Shown here: piece by piece, positions 1 to 6,344 of the stretch
Position numbering within the stretch: the first letter of the stretch is position 1
Layout of the letters: the number at the start of each line of letters is the position of its first letter
From: Patescibacteria group bacterium
Lineage (GTDB): Bacteria; Patescibacteriota; UBA1384; UBA12157; JAENIV01
NCBI GenBank assembly: GCA_023485405.1
Contig: JAMCZU010000025.1
Span: 1-33,023 of the forward strand
Direction of reading: 5' to 3'
DNA: 33,023 nt
Program-made: the position numbers and the translations under genes
The notes under the pieces: generated by a model
Databases searched by the model: none
The model's input: only the letters and a program-made list of their open reading frames with translations
Told to the model about the DNA's origin: nothing

Positions 1-75
1 AAGCAAATTGAAGATTTTAGTTTAAAAATTAATAAATTACTCGAAGATAAAGAAAAAGAAATTAGGACGATCTAA
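1..75 (+). CDS. frr: Ribosome recycling factor, C-terminal fragment
   Basis: Only the last 24 codons and the stop lie inside the window; the gene continues beyond the left edge. The visible end reads KQIEDFSLKINKLLEDKE followed by a short charged tail, matching the helical C-terminus of ribosome recycling factor, which usually ends in a lysine/glutamate-rich helix of the type 'I..KID.LL..KEKEI'. RRF works with EF-G to split post-termination ribosomes. The stop TAA is directly followed by the ATG of rseP, implying translational coupling. The order frr then rseP then proS is common in bacteria (frr-uppS-cdsA-dxr-rseP-proS, here shortened), which supports the call. The fragment is short, so it is an inference from tail similarity plus context. 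Confidence 0.7.
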   Translation, partial: KQIEDFSLKINKLLEDKEKEIRTI

Positions 76-1131
76 ATGTTTTTAACCATAGTAATTTTTA
101 TTGCTATCTTGGCCATTCTTATTTTAATTCACGAGTTTGGTCATTTTATTGTGGCCAAATTATTAAAAGTTAAAGTAGAGGAATTTGCTTTTGGTTTTCC
201 ACCACGGCTTTTTTCCAAGAAATATCATGGCACTCGATATTCTTTTAATGCGATTCCTTTGGGGGGTTATGTTAGTCTGTTGGGTGAAAATGAGAATATT
301 AAAGCGTCGGGTTCATATTACTCTAAAAAGATTTGGCAAAAAATATTAATTATTGTCACCGGTGTTTTAATGAATTTTTTGCTGGCAGTGATTGTTTTAA
401 CAATTGGTTTTAGCGTGGGGATGACGCCGTTGGTATCTGATCCTTCAACACTTGGGGGACAAAAAAAATCTGAAGTGATGGTAGTTGAAGTCGTACCAAA
501 TTCGGCGGCGGCGGAAATTGGTCTGGAATCAGGCAATATTTTAAAAGGTTTTTCTACGCCGAACGATTTACAGCAATTTACTAAAAGTCATGCTGGTCAG
601 AAAGTAACGCTGGAGGTGGAGAAGAATCGTCAAACTAAAACTTACGAAGTGACATTAGCGACCGGTGATGCGCCATTGGGCGTGGGAGCAGTTTCGGTAA
701 CGAAAGTTAAACAACCAGTTTATAAAGCTTTTGTGACGGCTATCGTGGAAGTGGGTAAAAGTATCGCTGTAATTTTTGTGGTTTTATGGCAAATTGTGAG
801 AAGTCTTTTTACGACAGGTACTACCGGTGAAGCAGGTGCGGGTGTGGTGGGACCGGTGGGGATTTACAATTTTACCGCCAGCGCCTTAAAAGTTGGTTGG
901 ATTTATATCTTGCAACTTTTAGCTATTCTTTCTATTAATTTAGGTATTATTAATATTTTGCCATTCCCTGCTTTAGATGGTGGAAAAATTCTCTTTCTAG
1001 GTTTGGAAGGAATTTTCCGTAAAAAAGTTGTCCGTCAAGAAGTAGAAAACTTAATTCATACCATTGGTTTTGTTATTTTAATTATTTTAATGTTGGCCAT
1101 AATTTTTCGAGATATTTTAAGATTTAGATAA
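76..1131 (+). CDS. rseP: Site-2 intramembrane zinc metalloprotease RseP
   Basis: Membrane-embedded M50 protease expected to cleave membrane-bound anti-sigma factors or leftover signal peptides within the lipid bilayer. The zinc motif HEFGH is at residues 19-23 inside the first membrane segment. A second membrane segment lies near residues 90-118, a single PDZ-like domain spans about 130-200 (with a VVPNSAA-AEIGL core), and the third zinc ligand is in LDGG at 300-303, followed by a last hydrophobic helix. The length of 351 aa with one PDZ domain fits the Gram-positive/CPR form rather than the two-PDZ E. coli form (about 450 aa). All catalytic residues (H19, E20, H23, D301) are present. It starts at the ATG directly after the frr stop and lies 18 nt before proS in the same operon. 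Confidence 0.93.
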   Translation: MFLTIVIFIAILAILILIHEFGHFIVAKLLKVKVEEFAFGFPPRLFSKKYHGTRYSFNAIPLGGYVSLLGENENIKASGSYYSKKIWQKILIIVTGVLMNFLLAVIVLTIGFSVGMTPLVSDPSTLGGQKKSEVMVVEVVPNSAAAEIGLESGNILKGFSTPNDLQQFTKSHAGQKVTLEVEKNRQTKTYEVTLATGDAPLGVGAVSVTKVKQPVYKAFVTAIVEVGKSIAVIFVVLWQIVRSLFTTGTTGEAGAGVVGPVGIYNFTASALKVGWIYILQLLAILSINLGIINILPFPALDGGKILFLGLEGIFRKKVVRQEVENLIHTIGFVILIILMLAIIFRDILRFR

Positions 1132-1149
1132 ATTAGATAGAATGTAACT

Positions 1150-2382
1150 ATGCGTTATTCAGCATCATTTATTAAAACTAAAAAGGAAACACCGCGGGGA
1201 GCACAGTCTATTAACCAAGCGTTATTAGAACGTGGCTCTTTTATTTACCAAGTTGGTTCAGGTATTTTTGCTTACCAGCCGCTTGGATTTATAATTTATG
1301 AAAAAATCGTTCAGATTATTCGGGAAGAATTGGATAAAATTGGTTGTCAAGAAGTATCGTTGCCGGTTTTGCACCCGGCTGAACTTTGGAAAATTTCCGG
1401 TAGATTCTCTGAAATTGGCGAAGAATTGTTAAAAGTTAATACTTCTAAAGAAGCGGAATTTGTTTTAGCCATGACTCATGAAGAAGTAATGACTCCTCTA
1501 GCAAAATCTAAAATTCAATCTTTTTCTGATCTGCCATTTACATTAAATCAAATTTCTAAAAAAATTCGTTACGAAGCACGACCGCGCGGTGGTCTAATTC
1601 GTCTGCGCGATTTTAATATGCAGGATGCTTATAGTTTTCATGCCACTGAAGAACAATTAGACAAAACATTTGATGATTTTGTTGGCGCTTATAAGAAAAT
1701 TTTCCAAAGAGTTGGTCTTAAAGCGATTATGGTAGAGGCGGCTTCGGGGATGATGGGTGGTAATGATTCACGAGAGTTTATGGTTATTACGCCTGCTGGT
1801 GAAGATCGAATTTTAGTCTGTGTTTGTGGTAAAGCATATAACACAGAAGTAGCACCGGAAGGTAATGTTTGTATTTGTGGTAAAGACTTGAAGGAAGAAA
1901 AAGGTATTGAATTAGCTCATATTTTTAAATTACGCGATCGTTATAGTATCAAATTTGGTCTTAATTTTACTGACGAAAAAGGAAAACTTTTACCGGTTTT
2001 AATGGGGTGTTATGGTATTGGTCTTGATCGCTTGATTGCAGCGATAGTGGAGACAAATCATGATGAAAATGGTGTTTTATGGCCCGAAAATGTCGCGCCG
2101 GCCAAAGTTTATTTAATTGATTTGGAAGGCTCGAAAGGCGAGGAAGTATATCGAAAACTCCAAGAACAAGGCGTGGAAGTTTTGTTTGATGATCGCGATG
2201 TGAGCGCCGGGGTGAAATTTTCCGATGCTGATTTACTGGGAATTCCTTATCGAATCGTTCTAAGCGAGAAAACTTTAAAAGAAAATAGCCTAGAGTTAAA
2301 GAAAAGGAATGAAAAACAAGAAAAATTAATGGGGGTTGACAAAATATTCGATGTTTTTGATAATAGAAAAAACAAAGATTAA
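1150..2382 (+). CDS. proS: Prolyl-tRNA synthetase, short form without editing insertion
   Basis: Class II aminoacyl-tRNA synthetase charging tRNA-Pro. Motif 2 is RYEARPRGGL at residues 140-149, followed by RDFNMQDAYSFH. Motif 3 is GCYGIGLDR at 286-294, and an HGTP anticodon-binding domain occupies roughly 310-405. At 410 aa it is far shorter than the usual bacterial enzyme (about 570 aa). The distance between motifs 2 and 3 leaves no room for the roughly 180-aa INS domain that hydrolyses Ala-tRNA-Pro. In its place are two CxC pairs (C224/C226 and C241/C243) that could bind zinc; full-length enzymes have cysteines flanking the insertion site, so these may be its stitched edges. The organism must then edit in trans or tolerate mischarging. 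The start ATG is clear although the SD is weak. Confidence 0.93.
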   Translation: MRYSASFIKTKKETPRGAQSINQALLERGSFIYQVGSGIFAYQPLGFIIYEKIVQIIREELDKIGCQEVSLPVLHPAELWKISGRFSEIGEELLKVNTSKEAEFVLAMTHEEVMTPLAKSKIQSFSDLPFTLNQISKKIRYEARPRGGLIRLRDFNMQDAYSFHATEEQLDKTFDDFVGAYKKIFQRVGLKAIMVEAASGMMGGNDSREFMVITPAGEDRILVCVCGKAYNTEVAPEGNVCICGKDLKEEKGIELAHIFKLRDRYSIKFGLNFTDEKGKLLPVLMGCYGIGLDRLIAAIVETNHDENGVLWPENVAPAKVYLIDLEGSKGEEVYRKLQEQGVEVLFDDRDVSAGVKFSDADLLGIPYRIVLSEKTLKENSLELKKRNEKQEKLMGVDKIFDVFDNRKNKD

Positions 2383-2397
2383 TTTTTTGGAGGTTAA

Positions 2398-2574
2398 ATG
2401 GATCAAGATCAAGTAGCATCTCAAACAACAGATGCAGACGACGCCGATGCCACCACAGCCGACGAAGTCGAAGACACAGAAGGTGAAGTAGAAGAACCAG
2501 CGGAAGAAACCGATGGTGAAGGTACAGAAGAAACGGAAGAAACTGACGAAGAAGAGGAAGAAGAAACCGAATAA
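2398..2574 (+). CDS. Small, extremely acidic protein (58 aa), function unknown
   Basis: A short ORF opens at ATG 2398, 4 nt after a strong SD (TTGGAGG at 2387-2393), and ends with TAA at 2572-2574. It encodes 58 residues, of which 30 are Asp or Glu, and contains no Lys, Arg, His, Cys or aromatic residue. The last third is almost pure Glu with Thr. The predicted charge is about -30, and it is very probably disordered. It begins 15 nt after the proS stop and is followed by an intrinsic terminator at 2594, so it is the last gene of the frr-rseP-proS operon. I do not recognise a family. Low-complexity acidic proteins can be DNA mimics, cation buffers or tails binding basic proteins; nothing here decides between these. 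Confidence 0.7.
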   Translation: MDQDQVASQTTDADDADATTADEVEDTEGEVEEPAEETDGEGTEETEETDEEEEEETE

Positions 2575-2593
2575 GAGTTCGTTGATTTAAAAC

Positions 2594-2632
2594 AAATCCC
2601 CTCGATATTTTAAAACGGGGGGATTTTGTTAT
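2594..2632 (+). terminator. Intrinsic terminator of the frr-rseP-proS operon
   Basis: An 11-bp stem (AAATCCCCTCG pairing with CGGGGGGATTT, one G-U pair) with an 11-nt loop is followed by a T-rich run (TTGTTAT). It sits 20 nt after the stop of the acidic protein. Confidence 0.75.
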
Positions 2633-2659
2633 CTATAAATTTGTGTTAAAATTACTATT

Positions 2660-2677
2660 CACGGACTGATGTCCGTG
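2660..2677 (+). repeat. Small hairpin in the uvrB leader
   Basis: CACGGAC and GTCCGTG form a perfect 7-bp stem with the 4-nt loop TGAT, 48 nt before the uvrB start. It has no T-tract, so it is not a terminator. Its place between the operon terminator and uvrB suggests a leader or operator element; role unknown. Confidence 0.4.
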
Positions 2678-2725
2678 TGTGTAAGTGGTAATTAAATTTT
2701 TCGCTTATGCTCAAAATAAAATTTC

Positions 2726-4684
2726 ATGAATTTTAAATTTGCTTCACAATTTAAACCAGCCGGTGATCAACCGAAAGCGATTAAAGAATTAACTGAAGGT
2801 TTGGAAAAGAAATATCGTTTCCAAACTCTTTTAGGTGCCACAGGCTCTGGGAAAACTTTTACGATTGCTAAAGTAATTGAAAAGCTCCAAAGGCCAACCC
2901 TAGTAATTGCTCACAATAAAACTTTAGCGGCGCAACTAACCTCTGAATTTCGGACATTTTTTCCCAAAGCGGCAGTTGAATATTTTGTTTCGTATTATGA
3001 TTATTATCAGCCAGAAGCCTATCTCGAATCGGCCGATGTTTATATTGAAAAAGAAGTCGAAATTAATAAAGAAATTGAACGACTTCGTCATGCGGCCACC
3101 CAAGCGCTATTAACTCGAAAAGATTGTATTATTGTGGCCTCCGTTTCTTGTATTTACGGTTTAGGTGATCCCGAAATTTATTCCAAATCATTTTTAAATT
3201 TCCAAAAAGGAGCAACCGTTAATCGTGATGAAATTATTAAACGGTTAGTGGAGCTCTATTTTACGCGTAGTGAAATTTTGGAACGTGGTCGGTTTCGTCT
3301 GCATGGGGAAACGCTAGAAATTATACCGATAGATCAAGAAATAATTATTAGAATTGAATTTGAAGAAAATATTATTGACAAAATTACTCTTTTTGAAAAT
3401 TTAACGATGAAAAAAATCTCGGAAGAAAAGAATCTAACTTTATATCCGGCCAAACATTTTGTGGTTGAGCCTTTATCGCTTGAAAAAGCATCAAGAGAAA
3501 TTAAAAAAGAATTAGCTGAAAGATTGAAATATTTTCGAAAAAATAATCAAATTCTGGAGGCTGAAAGACTAGAGCGTCGGACAAATTTCGATTTAGAAAT
3601 GCTTAAAGAAATTGGTTATTGTCCGGGAATCGAAAATTACTCAAGATATTTAACCGGACGTTTGCCTGGTCAGCCACCTTATACTTTAATTGATTACTTT
3701 CCAGAAGATTTTTTATTAGTGATTGACGAATCGCATGTCACTGTGCCTCAAATTCAAGGAATGTTTGCGGGCGACAAATCCCGCAAAGATGCCTTAGTCA
3801 AAAATGGGTTTCGTTTGCCTTCTGCTTACGACAACCGACCTTTGAAGTTTCCGGAATTTGAACAAAAAATAAAACAAGTAATTTTTACCACGGCTACGCC
3901 CGCTTCGTATGAAAGACAACAATCTCAAAAAATTGTGGAACAAATCATTCGACCGACGGGATTAGTTGATCCAGAAATTGAAATTCGGCCGACTAAAAAT
4001 CAAATCCAGGATTTAATTTCCGAAATCAAAATCCGCGCCAAAAAAAATGAAAGAGTGTTGGTGACAACTGTGACGAAACGAATGGCCGAAAATTTGTCGG
4101 AACTTTTGCGAGAAAATAAAATTAAATCAGAATATCTTCACAGTGAAGTAGATACTTTGGATCGCGTGGGGATTTTAGAAAATTTACGAAAGGGAGAGTT
4201 CAGTTGTTTAGTGGGTGTTAATTTATTGCGCGAAGGTTTGGATTTACCGGAGGTAACATTGGTGGCCATTTTAGATGCTGATAAAGAAGGATTCTTACGC
4301 AGCGAAGTGTCTTTAATTCAAACCATTGGTCGGGCGGCCAGAAATGTTTCTGGCCGAGTGATTTTATATGCAGACAACATTACTGGCTCAATGGCGCGTG
4401 CTATTGGTGAGACCAATCGTCGCCGGAAAATTCAAACGGAGTATAATCAAAAACACCACATTACGCCAACCACCATTCAAAAAGCCATCAAGACAATTGT
4501 GGACCATGAATTAAAACCGAAGGTCACACCAGAATATGAAAAAATCGAAAACTTAGAAGATTTGCCGAAGGTTTTGAAATTTAAGCAAGGAGAAATGAAA
4601 AAAGCCGCCCAAAATTTAGAATTTGAGAAAGCGGCCATTTTACGCGATGAAATTATCCAGCTTAGAAAAATTAAAATTAGATAA
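2726..4684 (+). CDS. uvrB: Excinuclease ABC subunit B
   Basis: The helicase-like damage-verification subunit of nucleotide excision repair. It is loaded by UvrA, inserts its beta-hairpin between strands and recruits UvrC. Walker A GATGSGKT is at residues 37-44, the beta-hairpin YYDYYQPEAY starts at 90, and the DEAD-type Walker B DESH is at 334-337. Helicase motifs V/VI lie in NLLREGLDLPEV and QTIGRAARN, and the C-terminal UVR motif (about 615-648, MKKAAQNLEFEKAAILRDEI) is the UvrC contact. The length of 652 aa is close to normal and all motifs are intact. No good SD precedes ATG 2726. It is transcribed separately from the proS operon and ends at a perfect palindrome. Confidence 0.97.
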   Translation: MNFKFASQFKPAGDQPKAIKELTEGLEKKYRFQTLLGATGSGKTFTIAKVIEKLQRPTLVIAHNKTLAAQLTSEFRTFFPKAAVEYFVSYYDYYQPEAYLESADVYIEKEVEINKEIERLRHAATQALLTRKDCIIVASVSCIYGLGDPEIYSKSFLNFQKGATVNRDEIIKRLVELYFTRSEILERGRFRLHGETLEIIPIDQEIIIRIEFEENIIDKITLFENLTMKKISEEKNLTLYPAKHFVVEPLSLEKASREIKKELAERLKYFRKNNQILEAERLERRTNFDLEMLKEIGYCPGIENYSRYLTGRLPGQPPYTLIDYFPEDFLLVIDESHVTVPQIQGMFAGDKSRKDALVKNGFRLPSAYDNRPLKFPEFEQKIKQVIFTTATPASYERQQSQKIVEQIIRPTGLVDPEIEIRPTKNQIQDLISEIKIRAKKNERVLVTTVTKRMAENLSELLRENKIKSEYLHSEVDTLDRVGILENLRKGEFSCLVGVNLLREGLDLPEVTLVAILDADKEGFLRSEVSLIQTIGRAARNVSGRVILYADNITGSMARAIGETNRRRKIQTEYNQKHHITPTTIQKAIKTIVDHELKPKVTPEYEKIENLEDLPKVLKFKQGEMKKAAQNLEFEKAAILRDEIIQLRKIKIR

Positions 4685-4698
4685 TATTAGAATTTTTA

Positions 4699-4724
4699 AA
4701 TAATAACGCGATCGCGTTATTATT
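4699..4724 (+). terminator. Perfect 26-bp palindrome after uvrB
   Basis: The 26 bases are their own reverse complement, with arms AATAATAACGCGA and TCGCGTTATTATT. Transcribed RNA can fold into an 11-bp stem with a GATC loop, rich in G-C at the tip and A-U at the base. It lies 14 nt after the uvrB stop and may end uvrB transcription, possibly in both directions because it also faces the converging membrane-protein gene. The core contains the octamer GCGATCGC. There is no long U-tract, so terminator function is an inference. Confidence 0.5.
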
Positions 4725-4744
4725 GACAGACGTATAAAATTAAA

Positions 4745-4774
4745 TAAGAAAAAGCCCCCGGAAAAACCGAGGGC
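4745..4774 (-). terminator. Intrinsic terminator of the minus-strand membrane protein gene
   Basis: Read on the minus strand, GCCCTCGG and CCGGGGGC form an 8-bp stem (one U-G pair) with a TTTTT loop, followed by TTTTTCTTA. It lies about 20 nt past the stop of the gene that ends at 4795. Confidence 0.85.
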
Positions 4775-4794
4775 CCAGTTAAGATATCGAAAAT

Positions 4795-5781
4795 CTAGTA
4801 AACTTGTCGCCTGATTGCAACTACTGAAATCAGACGATAGGCAGCGCAGGCAAGGCCAGCGGAAACGAGCGCGCTTATCACCAGAACATCTAGTAAGAAC
4901 AATGGCGACAGTCGCCAATTGTAATAAACGACCAGAAAGCCAATTATTCCACCGAGTGGGCCGTAGATCGCTACCACCATTCGTTCGGTGGTATGGATCC
5001 GCCAGAACAAAGCTTTCGCTACTGCTTTAATCTTGGCCTGTACTCGATCAATCCGGCTTATCTTGTAGGCTGCCCAGTTACATTCATCACGAATCCAGAA
5101 TCCAGCGCCTCTGGCTGCATCAAGATATAGGGCCAAGAGCTTGGGCCAGGTGTAAACTGTGGTCGCGAGCTCTGCGTGATCTGCGATCATGTTTATTCTT
5201 TTCCAATTATATAGATCAATAGACCATTTTCCGTACGGTGCACCAAAATAAGAAATCCACTTTTTAAGGATCTCTTCTCGTTCCTGGCAAGCATATCTGA
5301 ATGAACTTCTCGCGACGGTATAAATAATCGCAGCTATCATCGCAGAAAGTGTGCAACATACACAACCAATGTATAATGCTTCGAAGAGAATACAAAATAC
5401 GTTTGATCTATGGTTGCTATGACTTAGTAAAAGTAAAACGAAAAACCAAGTCAGAAATGCAGAACTAATCATCCAAGCTACGTATGGAATCAAGCTATAT
5501 CTTGGATTTTTAAGTTGGTCAATTGTCCAAACCACGGAATTATGCGCTATTTTGATCATCGCTTCCAGAAATCCTGGCGCTCCTTCATGAACGGCCGATG
5601 GTATCGCTAAAAGCACTTCATCGAATCGGTAGCCAAAGTAACTGACTATCGCTCCGATCAGAAAAGCGATATGTCCGGCCCAGATCAAGTTTAATCCAAA
5701 TCGGACCAGACAGTACATCGTAATTGCCGTTACTACTCCGCCGAAAGCGGCGGATTTTGCCAACCGAGTGTAAACCTTCAT
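4795..5781 (-). CDS. Multi-pass membrane protein, function unknown (328 aa)
   Basis: I do not recognise the family. The chosen start is the ATG at 5781, 7 nt after the SD AAAGAGGTG, rather than an in-frame ATG 12 codons upstream that has no SD. The product has about six hydrophobic segments: two near the N-terminus (about 10-50), two around 90-155, and a pair at the C-terminus (about 272-322). Between them is a soluble central stretch (about 165-265) rich in aromatic and charged residues. It is a single-gene unit with a near-consensus promoter (5838-5866) and its own terminator, transcribed against the flanking uvrB and uvrA. By eye it is more GC-rich than its neighbours, with more Cys, Trp and Tyr codons, which suggests acquisition or a different selection regime. 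Expression signals make it a real gene. Confidence 0.75.
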   Translation of the reverse strand: MKVYTRLAKSAAFGGVVTAITMYCLVRFGLNLIWAGHIAFLIGAIVSYFGYRFDEVLLAIPSAVHEGAPGFLEAMIKIAHNSVVWTIDQLKNPRYSLIPYVAWMISSAFLTWFFVLLLLSHSNHRSNVFCILFEALYIGCVCCTLSAMIAAIIYTVARSSFRYACQEREEILKKWISYFGAPYGKWSIDLYNWKRINMIADHAELATTVYTWPKLLALYLDAARGAGFWIRDECNWAAYKISRIDRVQAKIKAVAKALFWRIHTTERMVVAIYGPLGGIIGFLVVYYNWRLSPLFLLDVLVISALVSAGLACAAYRLISVVAIRRQVY

Positions 5782-5837
5782 CGCAGTCACCTCTTTGAAG
5801 TAATAGCAAGTTTTCACTTGTCAACGAACTAGCTAAC

Positions 5838-5866
5838 ATTTTACTAGAAAATAATGTAGCTGTCAA
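5838..5866 (-). promoter_or_regulatory. Sigma-70-type promoter of the membrane protein gene
   Basis: On the minus strand: TTGACA at 5866-5861, a 17-nt spacer, then TAAAAT at 5843-5838, followed about 50 nt later by the SD and ATG at 5781. It matches consensus at 11 of 12 positions. Confidence 0.8.
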
Positions 5867-5880
5867 TACGTTTTTAAACC

Positions 5881-5905
5881 AATGTCCACCTACGAGGTGG
5901 ACATT
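5881..5905 (-). repeat. Perfect inverted repeat upstream of the membrane-protein promoter
   Basis: AATGTCCACCT and AGGTGGACATT form an 11-bp perfect stem with a 3-nt loop (ACG), 14 nt upstream of the -35 box at 5861-5866. No T-tract follows on either strand. It may be an operator or a transcription roadblock between the two minus-strand genes. Confidence 0.5.
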
Positions 5906-5913
5906 AAATAAAA

Positions 5914-5939
5914 TGCCTTGGTGAAATTCTACCAAGGCA
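5914..5939 (-). terminator. Terminator overlapping the 3' end of the 74-aa gene
   Basis: TGCCTTGGT and ACCAAGGCA form a 9-bp perfect stem with an 8-nt loop; on the minus strand it is followed by TTTTATTT. The stop codon of the 74-aa gene (5929-5931) lies at the top of the first arm, so the hairpin starts inside the coding sequence. Confidence 0.7.
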
Positions 5940-6153
5940 AAGTGGGGTTGATCGGGGTTTTTGGAGGCAGGGGAAGCATCGTTATACTGAAAAGTTGGCC
6001 AGATAATTCTTTGTTCCTAATGATTTTGCGCGCTTGCTTTTCGGCAAGGTAAAGTCTAACTTTACTGTCTCGACAACAATTGGCTTCCTTCATTTTGAAA
6101 GTAAAAAGGACGTCGGTGGTTGTCAGACACTCGAACTGAATATATCTATTCAT
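5929..6153 (-). CDS. Small protein of unknown function (74 aa)
   Basis: Start chosen at ATG 6153, about 8 nt after a strong SD (GGGAGGG); a GTG one codon earlier is also possible. The protein opens MNRYIQFECLTTTDVLFTF, has a basic middle (K/R-rich around 30-50) with two adjacent cysteines, and a proline-rich C-terminus. No known domain, signal peptide or membrane segment is evident. It has a perfect consensus promoter (6183-6211) and its own terminator, so it is almost certainly expressed, probably strongly. It is divergent from uvrA, with both promoters inside about 70 bp. The N-terminus (QFECLTTTDVLFTF.M) looks like beta strands of a small nucleic-acid or ligand-binding fold, but that is a guess. 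Confidence 0.65.
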   Translation of the reverse strand: MNRYIQFECLTTTDVLFTFKMKEANCCRDSKVRLYLAEKQARKIIRNKELSGQLFSITMLPLPPKTPINPTLPW

Positions 6154-6182
6154 CACTGCATCCCTCCCATTTCGTTTTTAAT

Positions 6183-6211
6183 ATTATATCTTAAATAATG
6201 CCATTTGTCAA
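6183..6211 (-). promoter_or_regulatory. Perfect consensus sigma-70 promoter of the 74-aa gene
   Basis: On the minus strand: TTGACA at 6211-6206, exactly 17 nt of spacer, TATAAT at 6188-6183. All 12 hexamer positions match consensus. It is the strongest promoter-like sequence in the window. Confidence 0.88.
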
Positions 6212-6243
6212 GGTTTAAGCTAGATTTTTAAGTGAACCTCGTC

Positions 6244-6249
6244 TATAAT
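6244..6249 (+). promoter_or_regulatory. -10 box of uvrA
   Basis: TATAAT is a perfect -10. The -35 at the right distance (TAGATT, 6221-6226) is poor, so an activator or repressor could matter. Predicted transcription start is about 6256-6258, giving a roughly 88-nt leader before uvrA. Confidence 0.55.
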
Positions 6250-6257
6250 AAGATGCT

Positions 6258-6341
6258 ATGCAAGACCCCGCACAATTTCTTACTGTCAAACGGACTTCGT
6301 CCTGTTATGACAGTGCGTCATATGCGGGGCAAGCAAAATAA
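6258..6341 (+). CDS. Putative leader-peptide uORF before uvrA (27 codons)
   Basis: An ATG at 6258 falls at the predicted transcription start (8 nt after TATAAT). It opens a 27-codon frame ending in TAA at 6339-6341, 3 nt before the uvrA ATG, and the frame reads straight through the hairpin at 6266-6329. uvrA has no SD of its own, so uORF translation could melt the hairpin and deliver ribosomes to uvrA. An alternative frame from ATG 6253 ends in a TGA overlapping the uvrA ATG, but it would start upstream of the expected 5' end. This rests on position only. Confidence 0.3.
   Translation: MQDPAQFLTVKRTSSCYDSASYAGQAK
6266..6329 (+). promoter_or_regulatory. Nested stem-loop in the uvrA 5' leader
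   Basis: Three nested stems: outer CCCCGCA/TGCGGGG (6266-6272 with 6323-6329), middle ACTGTCA/TGACAGT (6282-6288 with 6308-6314), and inner AACGGAC/GTCC(T)GTT around a TTC loop. The two outer stems are perfect 7-bp pairings. The structure ends 15 nt before the uvrA ATG and fills the leader. No T-tract follows, so it is not a standard terminator. It may be a regulatory leader or a mobile palindrome inserted before uvrA. Confidence 0.5.
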
Positions 6342-6344
6342 AAT

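Noticed and set aside
1967-2428. A 153-codon minus-strand frame inside proS
   Set aside because: It is antisense to well-conserved proS codons and has no expression signals.
4815-5030. A plus-strand frame within the membrane-protein gene
   Set aside because: It is a shadow of the minus-strand gene, with low-complexity basic composition and no SD.
5782-5817. Upstream ATG for the minus-strand membrane protein
   Set aside because: It has no SD, whereas ATG 5781 is preceded by AAAGAGGTG at proper distance.
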